Shown: positions 8,309 to 17,790 of the stretch, piece by piece
Layout of the letters: every line of letters begins with the position of its first letter
Numbering within the stretch: the stretch's first letter is position 1
Assembly: GCA_009694185.1 (NCBI GenBank)
Contig: SHVR01000027.1
Span: 1-36,585, forward strand
DNA length: 36,585 nt
DNA from: Alphaproteobacteria bacterium
GTDB lineage: Bacteria; Pseudomonadota; Alphaproteobacteria; SHVR01
Direction: 5' to 3'
Position numbers and translations under genes: made by a program
Notes under the pieces: model-generated
The model's database searches: none
Told to the model about the DNA's origin: nothing
The model's input: the letters and a program-made list of their open reading frames with translations, nothing else

Positions 8309-10396
8309 TCAGCTCCGGCGGCGGTCGAGGACGAGGTAACCGAGGGCATTGATCCAGGCATCGAAGCCCGGCGAGACGATGGTGGTGGTCTGGTCTTCGG
8401 CGACAATGGCGGGCCCGGCAAGGCGGGCGCCGGGCAACAGGTCGGGCCGCCAATAGACCGGCGCCTCGACGAATTTGGCCGACGCGGGATCGAAGAAACG
8501 GCGTTGCCCGCTAGGCTTGGCGGCTGGTCGGCGTGGCGGGTCGGCGGCCTCCACCGGTGGCGCCGGCATGGTCTCGACGGTCAGGGTCCAGCTCAGCACC
8601 TCGACGTCGAGGCCCGGCACGGTGCGGCCGTAGAGCTGGGTGTAGGCCGCGTCGAACAGGTTCTGCAACAGGTGACGATCCTCCGGCCCGATGCGCCGGA
8701 TTGGCAGATCGACGATAATCTCGTGCCCCTGTCCCACATAGCGCATGAAGGCGTGTCGGCTTTCCCGGGTCGGCGCCTCACCAGCGCCGCGGCGTACGAC
8801 CAGGGTGGCCTCGCTCTGCATTTCGGCCATCAGCGCGTTGAGCAGCTCGCCGTCGAAGCGGGAGAGGCGCATATGCCGGCTGCGCACCACTTCATAGGCA
8901 ATGGGCGCCCGGAGGAAGCCGATGGCCGAGCCGACGCCGGCGCCGGTCGGAACGACGATCCGGTCGATGCCGAGCTTGTCGGCAAGGCGCGTGGCGTGCA
9001 GCGGTGCCGCGCCCCCGAAGGCCACCAGTGCCCGGCCGGTCAGGTCCTTGCCGCGCTCGATGGCGTGGACCCGGGCGGCGTTGGCCATGTTCTCGTCCAC
9101 CATCTCGGCGACGCCAAAGGCAGCCAACGGCAGATCGAGGCCGAGCGGTGTGCCGACCCGCTCGAGAATGGCGGTCGCGGCCCTGTCGGGTGCCAGGTCA
9201 ACCCGGCCGCCCGCGAAGGTCGCCGGATCGATGCGCCCCATCACCAAATCGGCGTCGGTCACGGTGGGTGCGCCGCCGCCCCGGTCGTAGCAGGCGGGGC
9301 CGGGCTCGGAGCCGGCGCTTTCCGGGCCGACCGTGATCCGTTTGAGCGCGTCGACATGGGCGATGGAGCCGCCGCCGGCACCGATCTCCACCATCTCGAT
9401 GACGGGCACGCGCAAGGGTAGGCCGCTCCCCTTGAGAAAGCGGTAGATGCGTGCCACCTCGAAGCTCCGCGATGACTGGGGCTTGCCATGGTCGATCAGG
9501 CAGATCTTCGCCGTCGTGCCGCCCATGTCGTAGGAGAGGACCTGGGGGAGCGCGCATTCGAGGGCGATGCGGCTCGCCAGGATGGCGCCGCCGGCCGGCC
9601 CCGACTCCACCAGGCGAATGGGATTGGCGATGGCCGTTTCGAGGGTGGTGATGCCGCCGCCCGACATCATCATGTAGAGCGGGCAGGTGAAGCCCATGGC
9701 CCGCAAGCGCTGGTCCAGGTGCGCGAGATATTTCGCCATCAAAGGCTGGATATAGGCGTTGGCCGAGGCGGTCGACTGGCGCTCGTATTCGCGGATTTCC
9801 GGGCACACCTCGGAGGCGAGCGTGATCCAGAGGTCGGGAAGGGCGGCGCGCAAAATATCCGCCACCCGCCGCTCATGGGCGGGATTGGCGTAGGCATGGA
9901 TCAGGCCGATGGCGACGCTCTCGACGCCATGTTTCCCGATCTGGGAAATGAGCGCCTCGACGCTCGCCTCGTCGAGCGGCACCAGCACCTCGCCCTTGGC
10001 ATTCAGCCGCTCCTTGACCGGCCAGCGCAGATAGCGCGGCACCAAAGGCGGCGGCTTCGCCATGTAGATGTCATATTGCTCGAAGCGGTTTTCTTGGGCC
10101 ATGTCGACGGAATCGCGGAGGCCCTCGGTGACAATCAGCGCCGTCTTGGCGCCCTTGCGCTCAATGAGCGCGTTGGTGGCAAGCGTGGTGCCGTGGATGA
10201 CGAGGCCAATATCGGCGGGCGTCACCCTGGCGTCGGCGAGAGCGAGGTCGATGGCCTCGATCACGCCTGCTTCCGGTGCGCGGGTCGTCGTGAGCACTTT
10301 CGTCGTAATAAGCCGGTCGCCCACCTCGATCGCGACATCGGTAAACGTGCCGCCAATGTCGACGGCGATGCGCGCCTTGGCCGCGCTAGTACTCAT
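8309..10396 (-). CDS. hyuA: Hydantoinase A / oxoprolinase-type ATPase subunit (HyuA)
   Basis: From the ATG at 10396 (GAGGAA upstream) the product is 695 aa, the usual length. It carries the acetate/sugar-kinase-like ATP site IAVDIGGTFTDVAIE near the N-terminus, VIHGTTLATNALIERKGAKTALI, SGPAGGAILASRIA, YDMGGTTAKICLI and GAGGGSIAHVD. These are hallmarks of HyuA/OplA/AcxA-type proteins. The subunit should phosphorylate the substrate or an intermediate for the HyuB partner. It is the first gene of the leftward hyuA-hyuB-permease unit and is divergent from the racemase-like gene at 10838 across a 441-base gap. Confidence 0.93.
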   Translation of the reverse strand: MSTSAAKARIAVDIGGTFTDVAIEVGDRLITTKVLTTTRAPEAGVIEAIDLALADARVTPADIGLVIHGTTLATNALIERKGAKTALIVTEGLRDSVDMAQENRFEQYDIYMAKPPPLVPRYLRWPVKERLNAKGEVLVPLDEASVEALISQIGKHGVESVAIGLIHAYANPAHERRVADILRAALPDLWITLASEVCPEIREYERQSTASANAYIQPLMAKYLAHLDQRLRAMGFTCPLYMMMSGGGITTLETAIANPIRLVESGPAGGAILASRIALECALPQVLSYDMGGTTAKICLIDHGKPQSSRSFEVARIYRFLKGSGLPLRVPVIEMVEIGAGGGSIAHVDALKRITVGPESAGSEPGPACYDRGGGAPTVTDADLVMGRIDPATFAGGRVDLAPDRAATAILERVGTPLGLDLPLAAFGVAEMVDENMANAARVHAIERGKDLTGRALVAFGGAAPLHATRLADKLGIDRIVVPTGAGVGSAIGFLRAPIAYEVVRSRHMRLSRFDGELLNALMAEMQSEATLVVRRGAGEAPTRESRHAFMRYVGQGHEIIVDLPIRRIGPEDRHLLQNLFDAAYTQLYGRTVPGLDVEVLSWTLTVETMPAPPVEAADPPRRPAAKPSGQRRFFDPASAKFVEAPVYWRPDLLPGARLAGPAIVAEDQTTTIVSPGFDAWINALGYLVLDRRRS

Positions 10397-10837
10397 GGGG
10401 AAGGATTCCTCGGGGTTGGACGATGGGGAAGGTGACAGTTGGCGGCCGACCTTAGCAGCCGGGCCGGGCTTGCGCATCGGCCCTGTCGCTGCGTCTGGTG
10501 CCGGCGCTGAATAGAAACCATTGCTGCCTACCCCTAGGGAACCGACGGCGTCTGAAATTCCCGTTTTGGAAATGACCGGACTTGTGGAAAGCCAAATAGC
10601 AAACCCAATAAGTATTTGAAATAACTACAAACACTAAAACTAATTTGAAAAATGATGAAACATAAGAAATTATCATTCGATAATCACTATATCCCTTTTG
10701 CCCCCGCTTGTCACGCGCCGGGATGGCTGGGGGCGACGGCTGTCGCGATGACCAACGTCCTGTGACCAACGTCCTATTGCGTCGCCGGTGGCTTTCGGTT
10801 CTGCTGTCCGGGCGGTCGCGAGCGGGGAGAGACGCAC
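10397..10837. promoter_or_regulatory. Divergent control region with inverted repeat at 10669-10684
   Basis: A 441-base gap separates the leftward hyuAB unit from the rightward racemase-like gene. No protein-like frame is present. The stretch 10555-10700 is strikingly A/T-rich compared with the genes on both sides, as expected of promoters. It contains a perfect inverted repeat, ATTATC-ATTC-GATAAT (10669-10684), which could be an operator for an unlinked regulator. TTGAAA at 10645-10650 lies 17 bases before AATTAT (10668-10673), a possible -35/-10 pair for the rightward genes that overlaps the repeat. These assignments are inference; no regulator gene is found nearby. Confidence 0.45.
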
Positions 10838-11590
10838 ATGGACCAGGAGGGTGGCGAGCGGCGAGATCGACCCTATGGCTGGCGCGGGCGCATCGGCGTC
10901 ATCGTGCCCTCGCCCAATACGGTCTGCGAGACCGAATTCTGGCGCATGGCGCCGGCGGGGGTCACGGTACACACCACCCGGCTCTGGTTTCGGGCGGGCG
11001 AGGTCGAGCGGCCATTGGAGGACATGGAGCAGTATCTGCCCCGGGCACTCGCCGAGCTGAAGGGTGCGCGGGTCGACCTGGTCGCCTATGCCTGCACCGC
11101 CAGCTCCATGCATGGCTCGCCGGACAAGCTCGCTGCCGATATCGCGGGCGAGGTGGGGGCGCCCGCGATTACCACGGCGGGGGCGGTGCTGGCGGCCCTC
11201 GCGGCACTCGGTGCCCGGCGGATCGCCGTGGGCACGCCCTATCCCGCCGCCGTCAACGAGGGCGAGCGCCGCTTCTTCGCTGGCCGACAGATCGCCGTCA
11301 CCCGCATGGCGAGCAAGATCGTGTGCGAGGAGCAGCACCAGTTTCGCGGCATGAGCCGGGTCCCGACCGAGGCGGTCTGCGATCTCGCCGCCGAGATCGA
11401 CACCCCCGACAGCGATGCGATTTTCCTCTCATGCAGCGACATGGCGACGCTCGACGCCATTCCGCGCATCGAGGCCGCGCTCGGCAAGCCGGTCGTGACC
11501 AGCACCCAGGCAACTTTCTGGCAGGCGCTCCGGACGCTGGGGATCGGGGACCGCATCCCCGGTGCCGGCCGGCTCTTCGCCGAGCACTAG
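10838..11590 (+). CDS. Asp/Glu racemase-superfamily enzyme (maleate isomerase / arylmalonate decarboxylase-like), with both cysteines
   Basis: The 250-aa protein starts after a good ribosome site, GGGGAGAG. It has the N-terminal RIGVIVPSPNTVCETEFWRMAP motif of maleate cis-trans isomerases and arylmalonate decarboxylases. Both catalytic cysteine positions are filled: C86 in LVAYACTASSMHG and C199 in IFLSCSDMATLD. Arylmalonate decarboxylase keeps only the second, so isomerase or racemase activity is more likely. Substrates in this superfamily are maleate, hydantoins, amino acids and malonates. It is the first rightward gene after the divergent region, next to hyuAB, where hydantoin or amino acid racemases are often found. 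A related protein without either cysteine is at 12105-12860. Confidence 0.82.
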   Translation: MDQEGGERRDRPYGWRGRIGVIVPSPNTVCETEFWRMAPAGVTVHTTRLWFRAGEVERPLEDMEQYLPRALAELKGARVDLVAYACTASSMHGSPDKLAADIAGEVGAPAITTAGAVLAALAALGARRIAVGTPYPAAVNEGERRFFAGRQIAVTRMASKIVCEEQHQFRGMSRVPTEAVCDLAAEIDTPDSDAIFLSCSDMATLDAIPRIEAALGKPVVTSTQATFWQALRTLGIGDRIPGAGRLFAEH

Positions 11591-11600
11591 CACTGGCCGG

Positions 11601-12065
11601 TCATCGACGCGGCTTGCTCTCATAGGGCCGGCCGTCCTTGCGCCGGTAGCCGCCGGTGCCGGAATGCAGGTCGATGTCCGGGTAATGCGCTTCGTCGCCC
11701 TCGACACGGCTACCGACTTCGAGCAGCACCGCCTCGGCGCCCGACCGGTTCTTGAATTGATGGCCGTCGGCGACACCCGCCTTGAAACCCGCCGAGTCGC
11801 CCGCCCGCAGGATCTCCTCACCCCTGTTGGTGACCAGCACGACCTCGCCAGAGACGACCCACATGAACTCGTCGCCTGCCGTGTGCCAGTGGCGCTGGCT
11901 GGTCCAGGTGCCGGGCGGCAGGCGGCAGAGATTGACCCCGAACTGGGTGAGGCCGGCCGCGTCGCCGAGCTTGAAACGCTGACGCTTGTGGCAGGGCGCG
12001 TCATAGGGCGGGGGATAGCGGGTGCCATGGGCGGTCGGCGCCTTGGCCGGGTCGATCTTTGGCAT
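11601..12065 (-). CDS. Cupin-domain protein
   Basis: The 154-aa protein starts after AGGAGG, 5 bases from the ATG. The central part is a classic cupin: FGVNLCRLPPGTWTSQRHWHTAGDEFMWVVSGE gives the first motif with two His and a Glu, and RAGDSAGFKAGVADGHQFKNRSG gives the second with a His. It is therefore probably a small metal-binding beta-barrel enzyme or sensor. The pattern resembles cupins often seen beside catabolic gene sets, of unassigned substrate. It sits on the minus strand between two plus-strand racemase-like genes and ends 10 bases after the end of the first. Its start region is divergent from the second (gap 39 bases), so they may share a control region. Confidence 0.85.
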   Translation of the reverse strand: MPKIDPAKAPTAHGTRYPPPYDAPCHKRQRFKLGDAAGLTQFGVNLCRLPPGTWTSQRHWHTAGDEFMWVVSGEVVLVTNRGEEILRAGDSAGFKAGVADGHQFKNRSGAEAVLLEVGSRVEGDEAHYPDIDLHSGTGGYRRKDGRPYESKPRR

Positions 12066-12104
12066 GGTGGCCTCCTCGGGTCATACCCTAAACTAAAGTC
12101 CAGC

Positions 12105-12860
12105 ATGGATACGCCATTGAAAGACGCTCTCGGCTGGCGCCGCAAGTTCGGCGTTCTGGTGCCGGCGACGAACACCATCGTCGAGCCCGAATTCGCCGAC
12201 ATGCGGCCCCATGGTGTCACCAACCATACGGCGCGCTTTCGCATCCCCAACATGAAGCTCGACAGCGACGCCGCCTTCGACGAGCTGATCCGCCACGTCA
12301 AGGCGACCATGGAGGATGCGGTTGACTATCTGGTGCCGGCCGACCCCGACTATGTGATCCTCGGCATCTCGGCGGAGAGCTTCTGGGATGGGGCCGACGC
12401 GAGCCACGCGCTCAAGGCCCGGCTCGAAGCCAGGGCCGGCCGGGGGGTGGTTATCGGCGCCGAGGCGGCGCGGGCGGCGCTCGCTGCCGTGGGCGCCCGG
12501 CGGATCGGTGTCGTCACCCCCTATTGGCCGGTCGGCGACCGCATGGTGCGGCGCTTCTTCACCGAGGAGGGGTGCGAAGTGGTCGCCCTCAAGGGTTTGC
12601 AATGCACCAGCCCGGTCAACATCGCCGAGCAGTCCGAAGCCGTCATGCGCGCCGCCATCCAGGAAGTGAACGAATCCAACCCGGATGCCATCGTGCAGGT
12701 TGGCACCAATCTCGCCATGGCGCGGCTCGCCGACGAGGCGGAACGCTGGCTGGGTAAGCCGGTGATCGCCATCAACACCGCCATCTACTGGTACGCGCTC
12801 CGCGCCAACGGTATCGCCGACCGGATGCCGGGCTGGGGCGCGCTCATGCGCGATCACTGA
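12105..12860 (+). CDS. Racemase-superfamily (maleate isomerase-like) protein lacking both catalytic cysteines
   Basis: The 251-aa product starts at the ATG at 12105. The family-typical RRKFGVLVPATNTIVEPEFADM motif begins about 12 residues in. The frame is open far upstream, but that part is antisense to the cupin gene. It aligns with the protein at 10838 throughout, including VGARRIGVVTPYW and GKPVIAINTAIYWYALRANGI. However, the first cysteine position is Ile (I88, in VILGISAESFW) and the second is Gly (G200, in IVQVGTNLAMARL). It cannot use the two-cysteine mechanism, nor the single cysteine of arylmalonate decarboxylase. It may be a distinct enzyme or a non-catalytic partner. The upstream ribosome site is weak. 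The PLP enzyme gene follows after 12 bases. Confidence 0.8.
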   Translation: MDTPLKDALGWRRKFGVLVPATNTIVEPEFADMRPHGVTNHTARFRIPNMKLDSDAAFDELIRHVKATMEDAVDYLVPADPDYVILGISAESFWDGADASHALKARLEARAGRGVVIGAEAARAALAAVGARRIGVVTPYWPVGDRMVRRFFTEEGCEVVALKGLQCTSPVNIAEQSEAVMRAAIQEVNESNPDAIVQVGTNLAMARLADEAERWLGKPVIAINTAIYWYALRANGIADRMPGWGALMRDH

Positions 12861-12872
12861 CGTGGGACACCG

Positions 12873-14057
12873 ATGATCGACGTCGCCAAGGCCAGGCGCG
12901 AAACGCCGGGTGCCGCCAATGTGCTGCATTTCAACAATGCCGGCGCGGGCCTGATGCCGGCAACCGTGCTGGCCGCCATGCGCCAGCACATCGAACTCGA
13001 GGCGGCGATCGGCGGCTATGAGGCGGCGGACCAGGGGGCGGCGGCCCTCGACCATGCCTATGTCGCGGTGGCGCGCCTCCTTAACGCCGCACCCGACGAG
13101 ATCGCGGTCGTCGAGAACGCGACCCGTGCCTGGGACATGGCATTCTATTCGTTCCAATTCCAGCCGGGCGACCGGATCCTGACCGCCCAGGCGGAATATG
13201 CCAGCAACTACATCGCCTATTTGCAGGTTGCTCGGCGCACCGGCGCGGTCGTCGAGGCGATCCCCAACGATGCCGACGGCCAACTCGACGTGGCGGCGCT
13301 GGAGCGCGCTATCGACGCGCGGGTCAAGCTCATCGCCATTACCCATGTGCCGACTAATGGCGGGCTCGTCAATCCGGCGGCGGCCATCGGCCGTGTCGCT
13401 CGCCGGGCCGGCATTCCCTATCTGCTCGACGCCTGCCAGTCGGTCGGCCAGATGCCGGTCGATGTCGAGGCGATCGGCTGCGACATGCTATCGGCGACGG
13501 CGCGGAAATTCCTGCGCGGACCGCGCGGCGTCGGCTTCCTCTATGTGCGCCGCTCGCTGATAGAAGAGCTCGAGCCGCCGTTCCTCGATCTGCACGCGGC
13601 CAATTGGGTGGCCCCCGACCGATATGAGATCGTGCCCGGCGCCAAACGGTTCGAGAATTGGGAGACCAATTTCGCCGGCAAGATCGGCCTTGGGTTGGCG
13701 GTGGACTATGCGCTCGGCTGGGGCCTCGAGGCGATCCGCGACCGCGTCGTTCACCTGGCCGAGCATTTGCGCCGGCGCCTCGCCACATTGCCGGGTGTCA
13801 CGGTCCGAGATTTGGGGGCCGAACGGTCTGGCATCGTCACCTTCACTTGTCCGGGTGGCGAGCATGACGCCATCAAGCAGGCGCTAGGCGCGCGGCGTAT
13901 GAATGTCAGCACTTCCACCCGCACTTCCACCCAGCTCGACATGACGGCGCGTGGGCTGGGTAGCCTGGTCCGCGCCTCGGTGCACTATTACAACACCGAG
14001 GAAGAAGTCGATCGCTTCACCGAGGCACTTGCCGACATCTGCCGGGGCCGGGGATAG
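12873..14057 (+). CDS. Class V PLP-dependent enzyme (cysteine desulfurase/epimerase-like)
   Basis: The 394-aa protein has the fold-type I class V pattern. It has HFNNAGAGLMPATVL at the start, ITHVPTNGGLVNPAAAIG, the PLP-binding DACQS with D186, and the Schiff-base lysine K212 in LSATARKFLRGPRGVGFLY. The closest general groups are the selenocysteine lyase/cysteine desulfurase and isopenicillin-N-epimerase-like proteins. It probably acts on an amino acid or its derivative, but the exact reaction is open. It is 12 bases after the Cys-less racemase-like gene, so the two are very likely co-transcribed. The stop is only 3 bases from the stop of the convergent GT39 gene. Confidence 0.88.
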   Translation: MIDVAKARRETPGAANVLHFNNAGAGLMPATVLAAMRQHIELEAAIGGYEAADQGAAALDHAYVAVARLLNAAPDEIAVVENATRAWDMAFYSFQFQPGDRILTAQAEYASNYIAYLQVARRTGAVVEAIPNDADGQLDVAALERAIDARVKLIAITHVPTNGGLVNPAAAIGRVARRAGIPYLLDACQSVGQMPVDVEAIGCDMLSATARKFLRGPRGVGFLYVRRSLIEELEPPFLDLHAANWVAPDRYEIVPGAKRFENWETNFAGKIGLGLAVDYALGWGLEAIRDRVVHLAEHLRRRLATLPGVTVRDLGAERSGIVTFTCPGGEHDAIKQALGARRMNVSTSTRTSTQLDMTARGLGSLVRASVHYYNTEEEVDRFTEALADICRGRG

Positions 14058-14060
14058 GGC

Positions 14061-15644
14061 CTACCGGCAGTCGCCGATGCCTTCCGGGAAGAGCCAGTAT
14101 TTGAAGCGCGCCATCCTTCCCCAACCGTTCACCATGGGGAGTTCGACGAGGCGCGCATCGTCGATGAACCCTGGTGCCATGCCGAACCGGCGGCCAAAGT
14201 CTTCCGCCACGCGGCCGTCGATGCCCTCGAACCGGTCGATTTCCCAGATCGCCAGGCATTGGCCCGGGATCGGCCGGGCCGGCGGCGCGTAATGGGCAAA
14301 ATTGGGCGTGATGTAGCGGGCGGCGGGCAGGTAGAGGCGAAGATTGCCGCTGATCCCATAGCTCTCGTCCCAGCTATAGATCGTGCCGCCCGCGAACCCG
14401 GCGGCCTTCAGCGAGGCCGCCAGCGCCGGATAGGGCAGATTGACATAGGGCTTGCGGCCAGCCTTCAGGGGATCGGTCGCGAACTTGACCAGAATGGCAG
14501 CCGGGACCAAGAGCGCGAGCACGGCCATGGTGCCGGCAAACCGCGCAAGCACCTCGGATGTGGCACCGGCGAGGCGTGCCCTGAGGAAGAACCACAATGG
14601 GAACAGGACAAAAATGAAATAGATATGGATGCGTGGCGCCACCAGAAGTTCAAGCACGAGGACACATGCAAGCAGGACGACGAGCGCGCGCCCGAGCAGG
14701 TTCATGATTTGGCGCCGCGGCCCGTTGCCGGGCTGCCGGAGCGGCCGAAAGGCACGCCAGAAAAAGAGCGGCAGCATCGGGAGAAGCGGCGACAGAAAAG
14801 AAGCGGCGGCGACCAAAAGATGGGTGAGGCCGGCTTGGATCGCACTCAGCGGCGCCGTCGTGAGCCCCGTGTCTGCCTTTCGCCCGACGGGCCGGGAACC
14901 AAGGCCGCCGGACTGGTCCATGGCGTAGATCGTGAAAGGCAGGAGAGCGAGGGCGGCAACCAGGAGCGTGAGAGCCATGCGTCGTTCCATGAGCCGGCGG
15001 CGATAGTCGGGATCGACGAGGCCCGACACCAAGAGTGCCCCCGCGAACAAGAGGTAATTATATTTGGCGAGGGTGCCGGCGCCGATGGCGAGGCCAAGCG
15101 CCGCGTACCACCACCAGCGGCCCGCGTCGATGATCCGCAGCAGGCAGTAGAAAGTCAGGACGGCCATGCAGACCATCAGGACGCTGTGGGTGTAATTGCG
15201 TACCGCGTCCCAAGCGACAAAATAGATGGCAAGTGGCGCCAACGCCGCCGCCATCGCCCAGCGCTCGTCATCGAACACCCGGAGAGCGGTCGCGGCGAAT
15301 AGAAGATATGTCCCGGCCAGCAGCAGGAACTTCACGGCCGCCAGGGCCGCGAGACTGACACCGAAGACCCGCTGGAAGGCGATCACCAGCCAGGTATAGA
15401 GGGGCGGATTTCGGAGCCCATAGCCGAACTGGAACGACTGGCTGTAGAGCAGTTGCTCGCTGTCGTCGTTCACGCCGCCCGGAAAGAGAAAGCCCTGAAT
15501 GGCAAAGAGTAGCAGGAAATAACTCAGCACCGCGAGGGTAAACCGGCGCCGGGTGAGCAGCGCCTCGCCGACTCTTGCCAGCATCGCGCCGGATGCCGCG
15601 AGGCCGTCGTCGGCCAGCCGTCTCAGAGAGGCGCTTGTGCTCAC
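14061..15644 (-). CDS. GT39-family (ArnT-like) membrane glycosyltransferase
   Basis: The 527-aa protein has about 12 hydrophobic segments. The first periplasmic loop carries the acidic pair (GGVNDDSEQLLYSQ) and the GLRNPPLYTWL stretch expected of the dolichyl/polyprenyl-phosphate-mannose and ArnT-type transferases. These move a sugar from a polyprenyl-phosphate carrier onto a lipid or protein on the outer side of the inner membrane. It follows the LAB_N gene with a 4-base ATGA overlap and belongs to the GT2-LAB_N-GT39 unit. The acceptor is probably lipid A or another surface lipid, inferred from the LAB_N neighbour. Confidence 0.88.
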   Translation of the reverse strand: MSTSASLRRLADDGLAASGAMLARVGEALLTRRRFTLAVLSYFLLLFAIQGFLFPGGVNDDSEQLLYSQSFQFGYGLRNPPLYTWLVIAFQRVFGVSLAALAAVKFLLLAGTYLLFAATALRVFDDERWAMAAALAPLAIYFVAWDAVRNYTHSVLMVCMAVLTFYCLLRIIDAGRWWWYAALGLAIGAGTLAKYNYLLFAGALLVSGLVDPDYRRRLMERRMALTLLVAALALLPFTIYAMDQSGGLGSRPVGRKADTGLTTAPLSAIQAGLTHLLVAAASFLSPLLPMLPLFFWRAFRPLRQPGNGPRRQIMNLLGRALVVLLACVLVLELLVAPRIHIYFIFVLFPLWFFLRARLAGATSEVLARFAGTMAVLALLVPAAILVKFATDPLKAGRKPYVNLPYPALAASLKAAGFAGGTIYSWDESYGISGNLRLYLPAARYITPNFAHYAPPARPIPGQCLAIWEIDRFEGIDGRVAEDFGRRFGMAPGFIDDARLVELPMVNGWGRMARFKYWLFPEGIGDCR

Positions 15645-15919
15645 GCCGGCGCCTCGGGTGCCCGATCGCGGCGGATGAAGTACAGGTTCCGGATATAGAT
15701 CAGGAGGCCGCCGGCCTGGCCGGTGATGAACACCGGGTCCAATTTATAGATGGCATAGCTCAACAGCGTGATGCCGCCGGCCAGGCTGAAATACCAGAAC
15801 GCGGTCGGGATGATGCTGCGTTTGAGGCGCTCGCTCGCCAGCCACTGCACGAGAAAGCGGGCCGAAAACAGGCCCTGGCCGATGAAGCCCACGATCAGCC
15901 AGATGGTCGATTCCGTCAT
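15641..15919 (-). CDS. LAB_N (lipid-A-biosynthesis N-terminal domain) small membrane protein
   Basis: From the ATG at 15919 the product is 92 aa, with three hydrophobic segments. The GQGLFSARFLVQWLASERLKRSIIPTAFWYFSLAG pattern is the hallmark of the LAB_N domain, found alone next to GT2 and ArnT-like genes in many proteobacteria. It may help flip or present a polyprenyl-linked sugar, but its precise role is uncertain. The start overlaps the GT2 stop by 4 bases, and its own stop overlaps the GT39 start, a tightly coupled three-gene unit. The open frame to 16234 is a shadow of the GT2 gene. Confidence 0.9.
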   Translation of the reverse strand: MTESTIWLIVGFIGQGLFSARFLVQWLASERLKRSIIPTAFWYFSLAGGITLLSYAIYKLDPVFITGQAGGLLIYIRNLYFIRRDRAPEAPA

Positions 15920-16659
15920 TGCTGGTCCTCTGGTTCGACGGTTGGCCGCGCGCTTCGCCGTTGCAGCCAGGCAACGCCGAGAAGGTCGATCAATCCCACG
16001 AGAGCCCGGTCGACGATGCCGTAATGCGACCGGCCGCGGATGCGCGGGCGATGATTGACCGGATGTTCGATCAGGGTCAGTCCAGCGGCGCCAAAGAGCG
16101 CCGGCAGGAAACGATGCATATGGTCGAAAAAGGGCAAGTCCAGAAAGGCCGCGCGCGGAAATAGTTTGAGGCCGCAGCCTGTGTCTCGGGCCCGATCGGC
16201 GAGGAGACGGCGACGGATGCCGTTGGCGACCCACGATGCCCAGCGCTTGGCGCGGCTGTCTTGGCGATGAACGCGCACGCCCGCCACCAGCATATTTCTT
16301 GTCGCTGCCCGATCGCGGCGCTGGAGCAAGGCCGGGATATCCGCCGGGTCGTTCTGGCCGTCGCCGTCGAGAGTGACGATCCAGGCTGCCTGCGCCGCCC
16401 GGATGCCGGTGCGAAGGGCGGCGCTCTGTCCGGCCCGCGCCCGATGGCGAAGGGTACGGAGGTTCGGGTAGGTGTGGCCGAGGGCCGCGAGGATCGCGTC
16501 CGTCGCGTCCTCACTGCCATCGTCGACATAGAGAATCTCGTAGGCGACCAGACCGTCGAGCGCCAGGGCGATCTCCTCGATCAGCGGCGCGATATTGTCG
16601 GCCTCGTCATGCACCGGCACCACGACGGATAGCGCCGGCGCCCTCTCGTCACCGGTCAT
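15916..16659 (-). CDS. GT2-family glycosyltransferase (polyprenyl-phosphate sugar synthase-like)
   Basis: The 247-aa protein has a standard GT2 fold. LSVVVPVHDEADNIAPLIEEI is at the N-terminus, ILYVDDGSEDAT holds the nucleotide-sugar DxD-like region, and WIVTLDGDGQNDPADIPALL follows, the last being the classic DGDGQ/DPxxI signature of dolichyl- or undecaprenyl-phosphate mannosyl/glucosyl synthases. It ends without extra membrane segments, so it is a soluble or peripheral enzyme that likely charges the polyprenyl-phosphate carrier used by the GT39 protein. It is the first gene of the GT2-LAB_N-GT39 unit. Confidence 0.92.
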   Translation of the reverse strand: MTGDERAPALSVVVPVHDEADNIAPLIEEIALALDGLVAYEILYVDDGSEDATDAILAALGHTYPNLRTLRHRARAGQSAALRTGIRAAQAAWIVTLDGDGQNDPADIPALLQRRDRAATRNMLVAGVRVHRQDSRAKRWASWVANGIRRRLLADRARDTGCGLKLFPRAAFLDLPFFDHMHRFLPALFGAAGLTLIEHPVNHRPRIRGRSHYGIVDRALVGLIDLLGVAWLQRRSARPTVEPEDQQ

Positions 16660-16673
16660 GGCAGGACTGGCGC

Positions 16674-17780
<1,107 letters not shown>

Positions 17781-17790
17781 TTGACTTGTT

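Noticed and set aside
6428-9421. A 997-aa open frame on the plus strand, antisense to hyuB and hyuA
   Set aside because: It is a GC-bias shadow: composition is His/Gly/Asp/Arg-rich and repetitive in character, it has no family motif, and it lies exactly opposite two well-supported genes.
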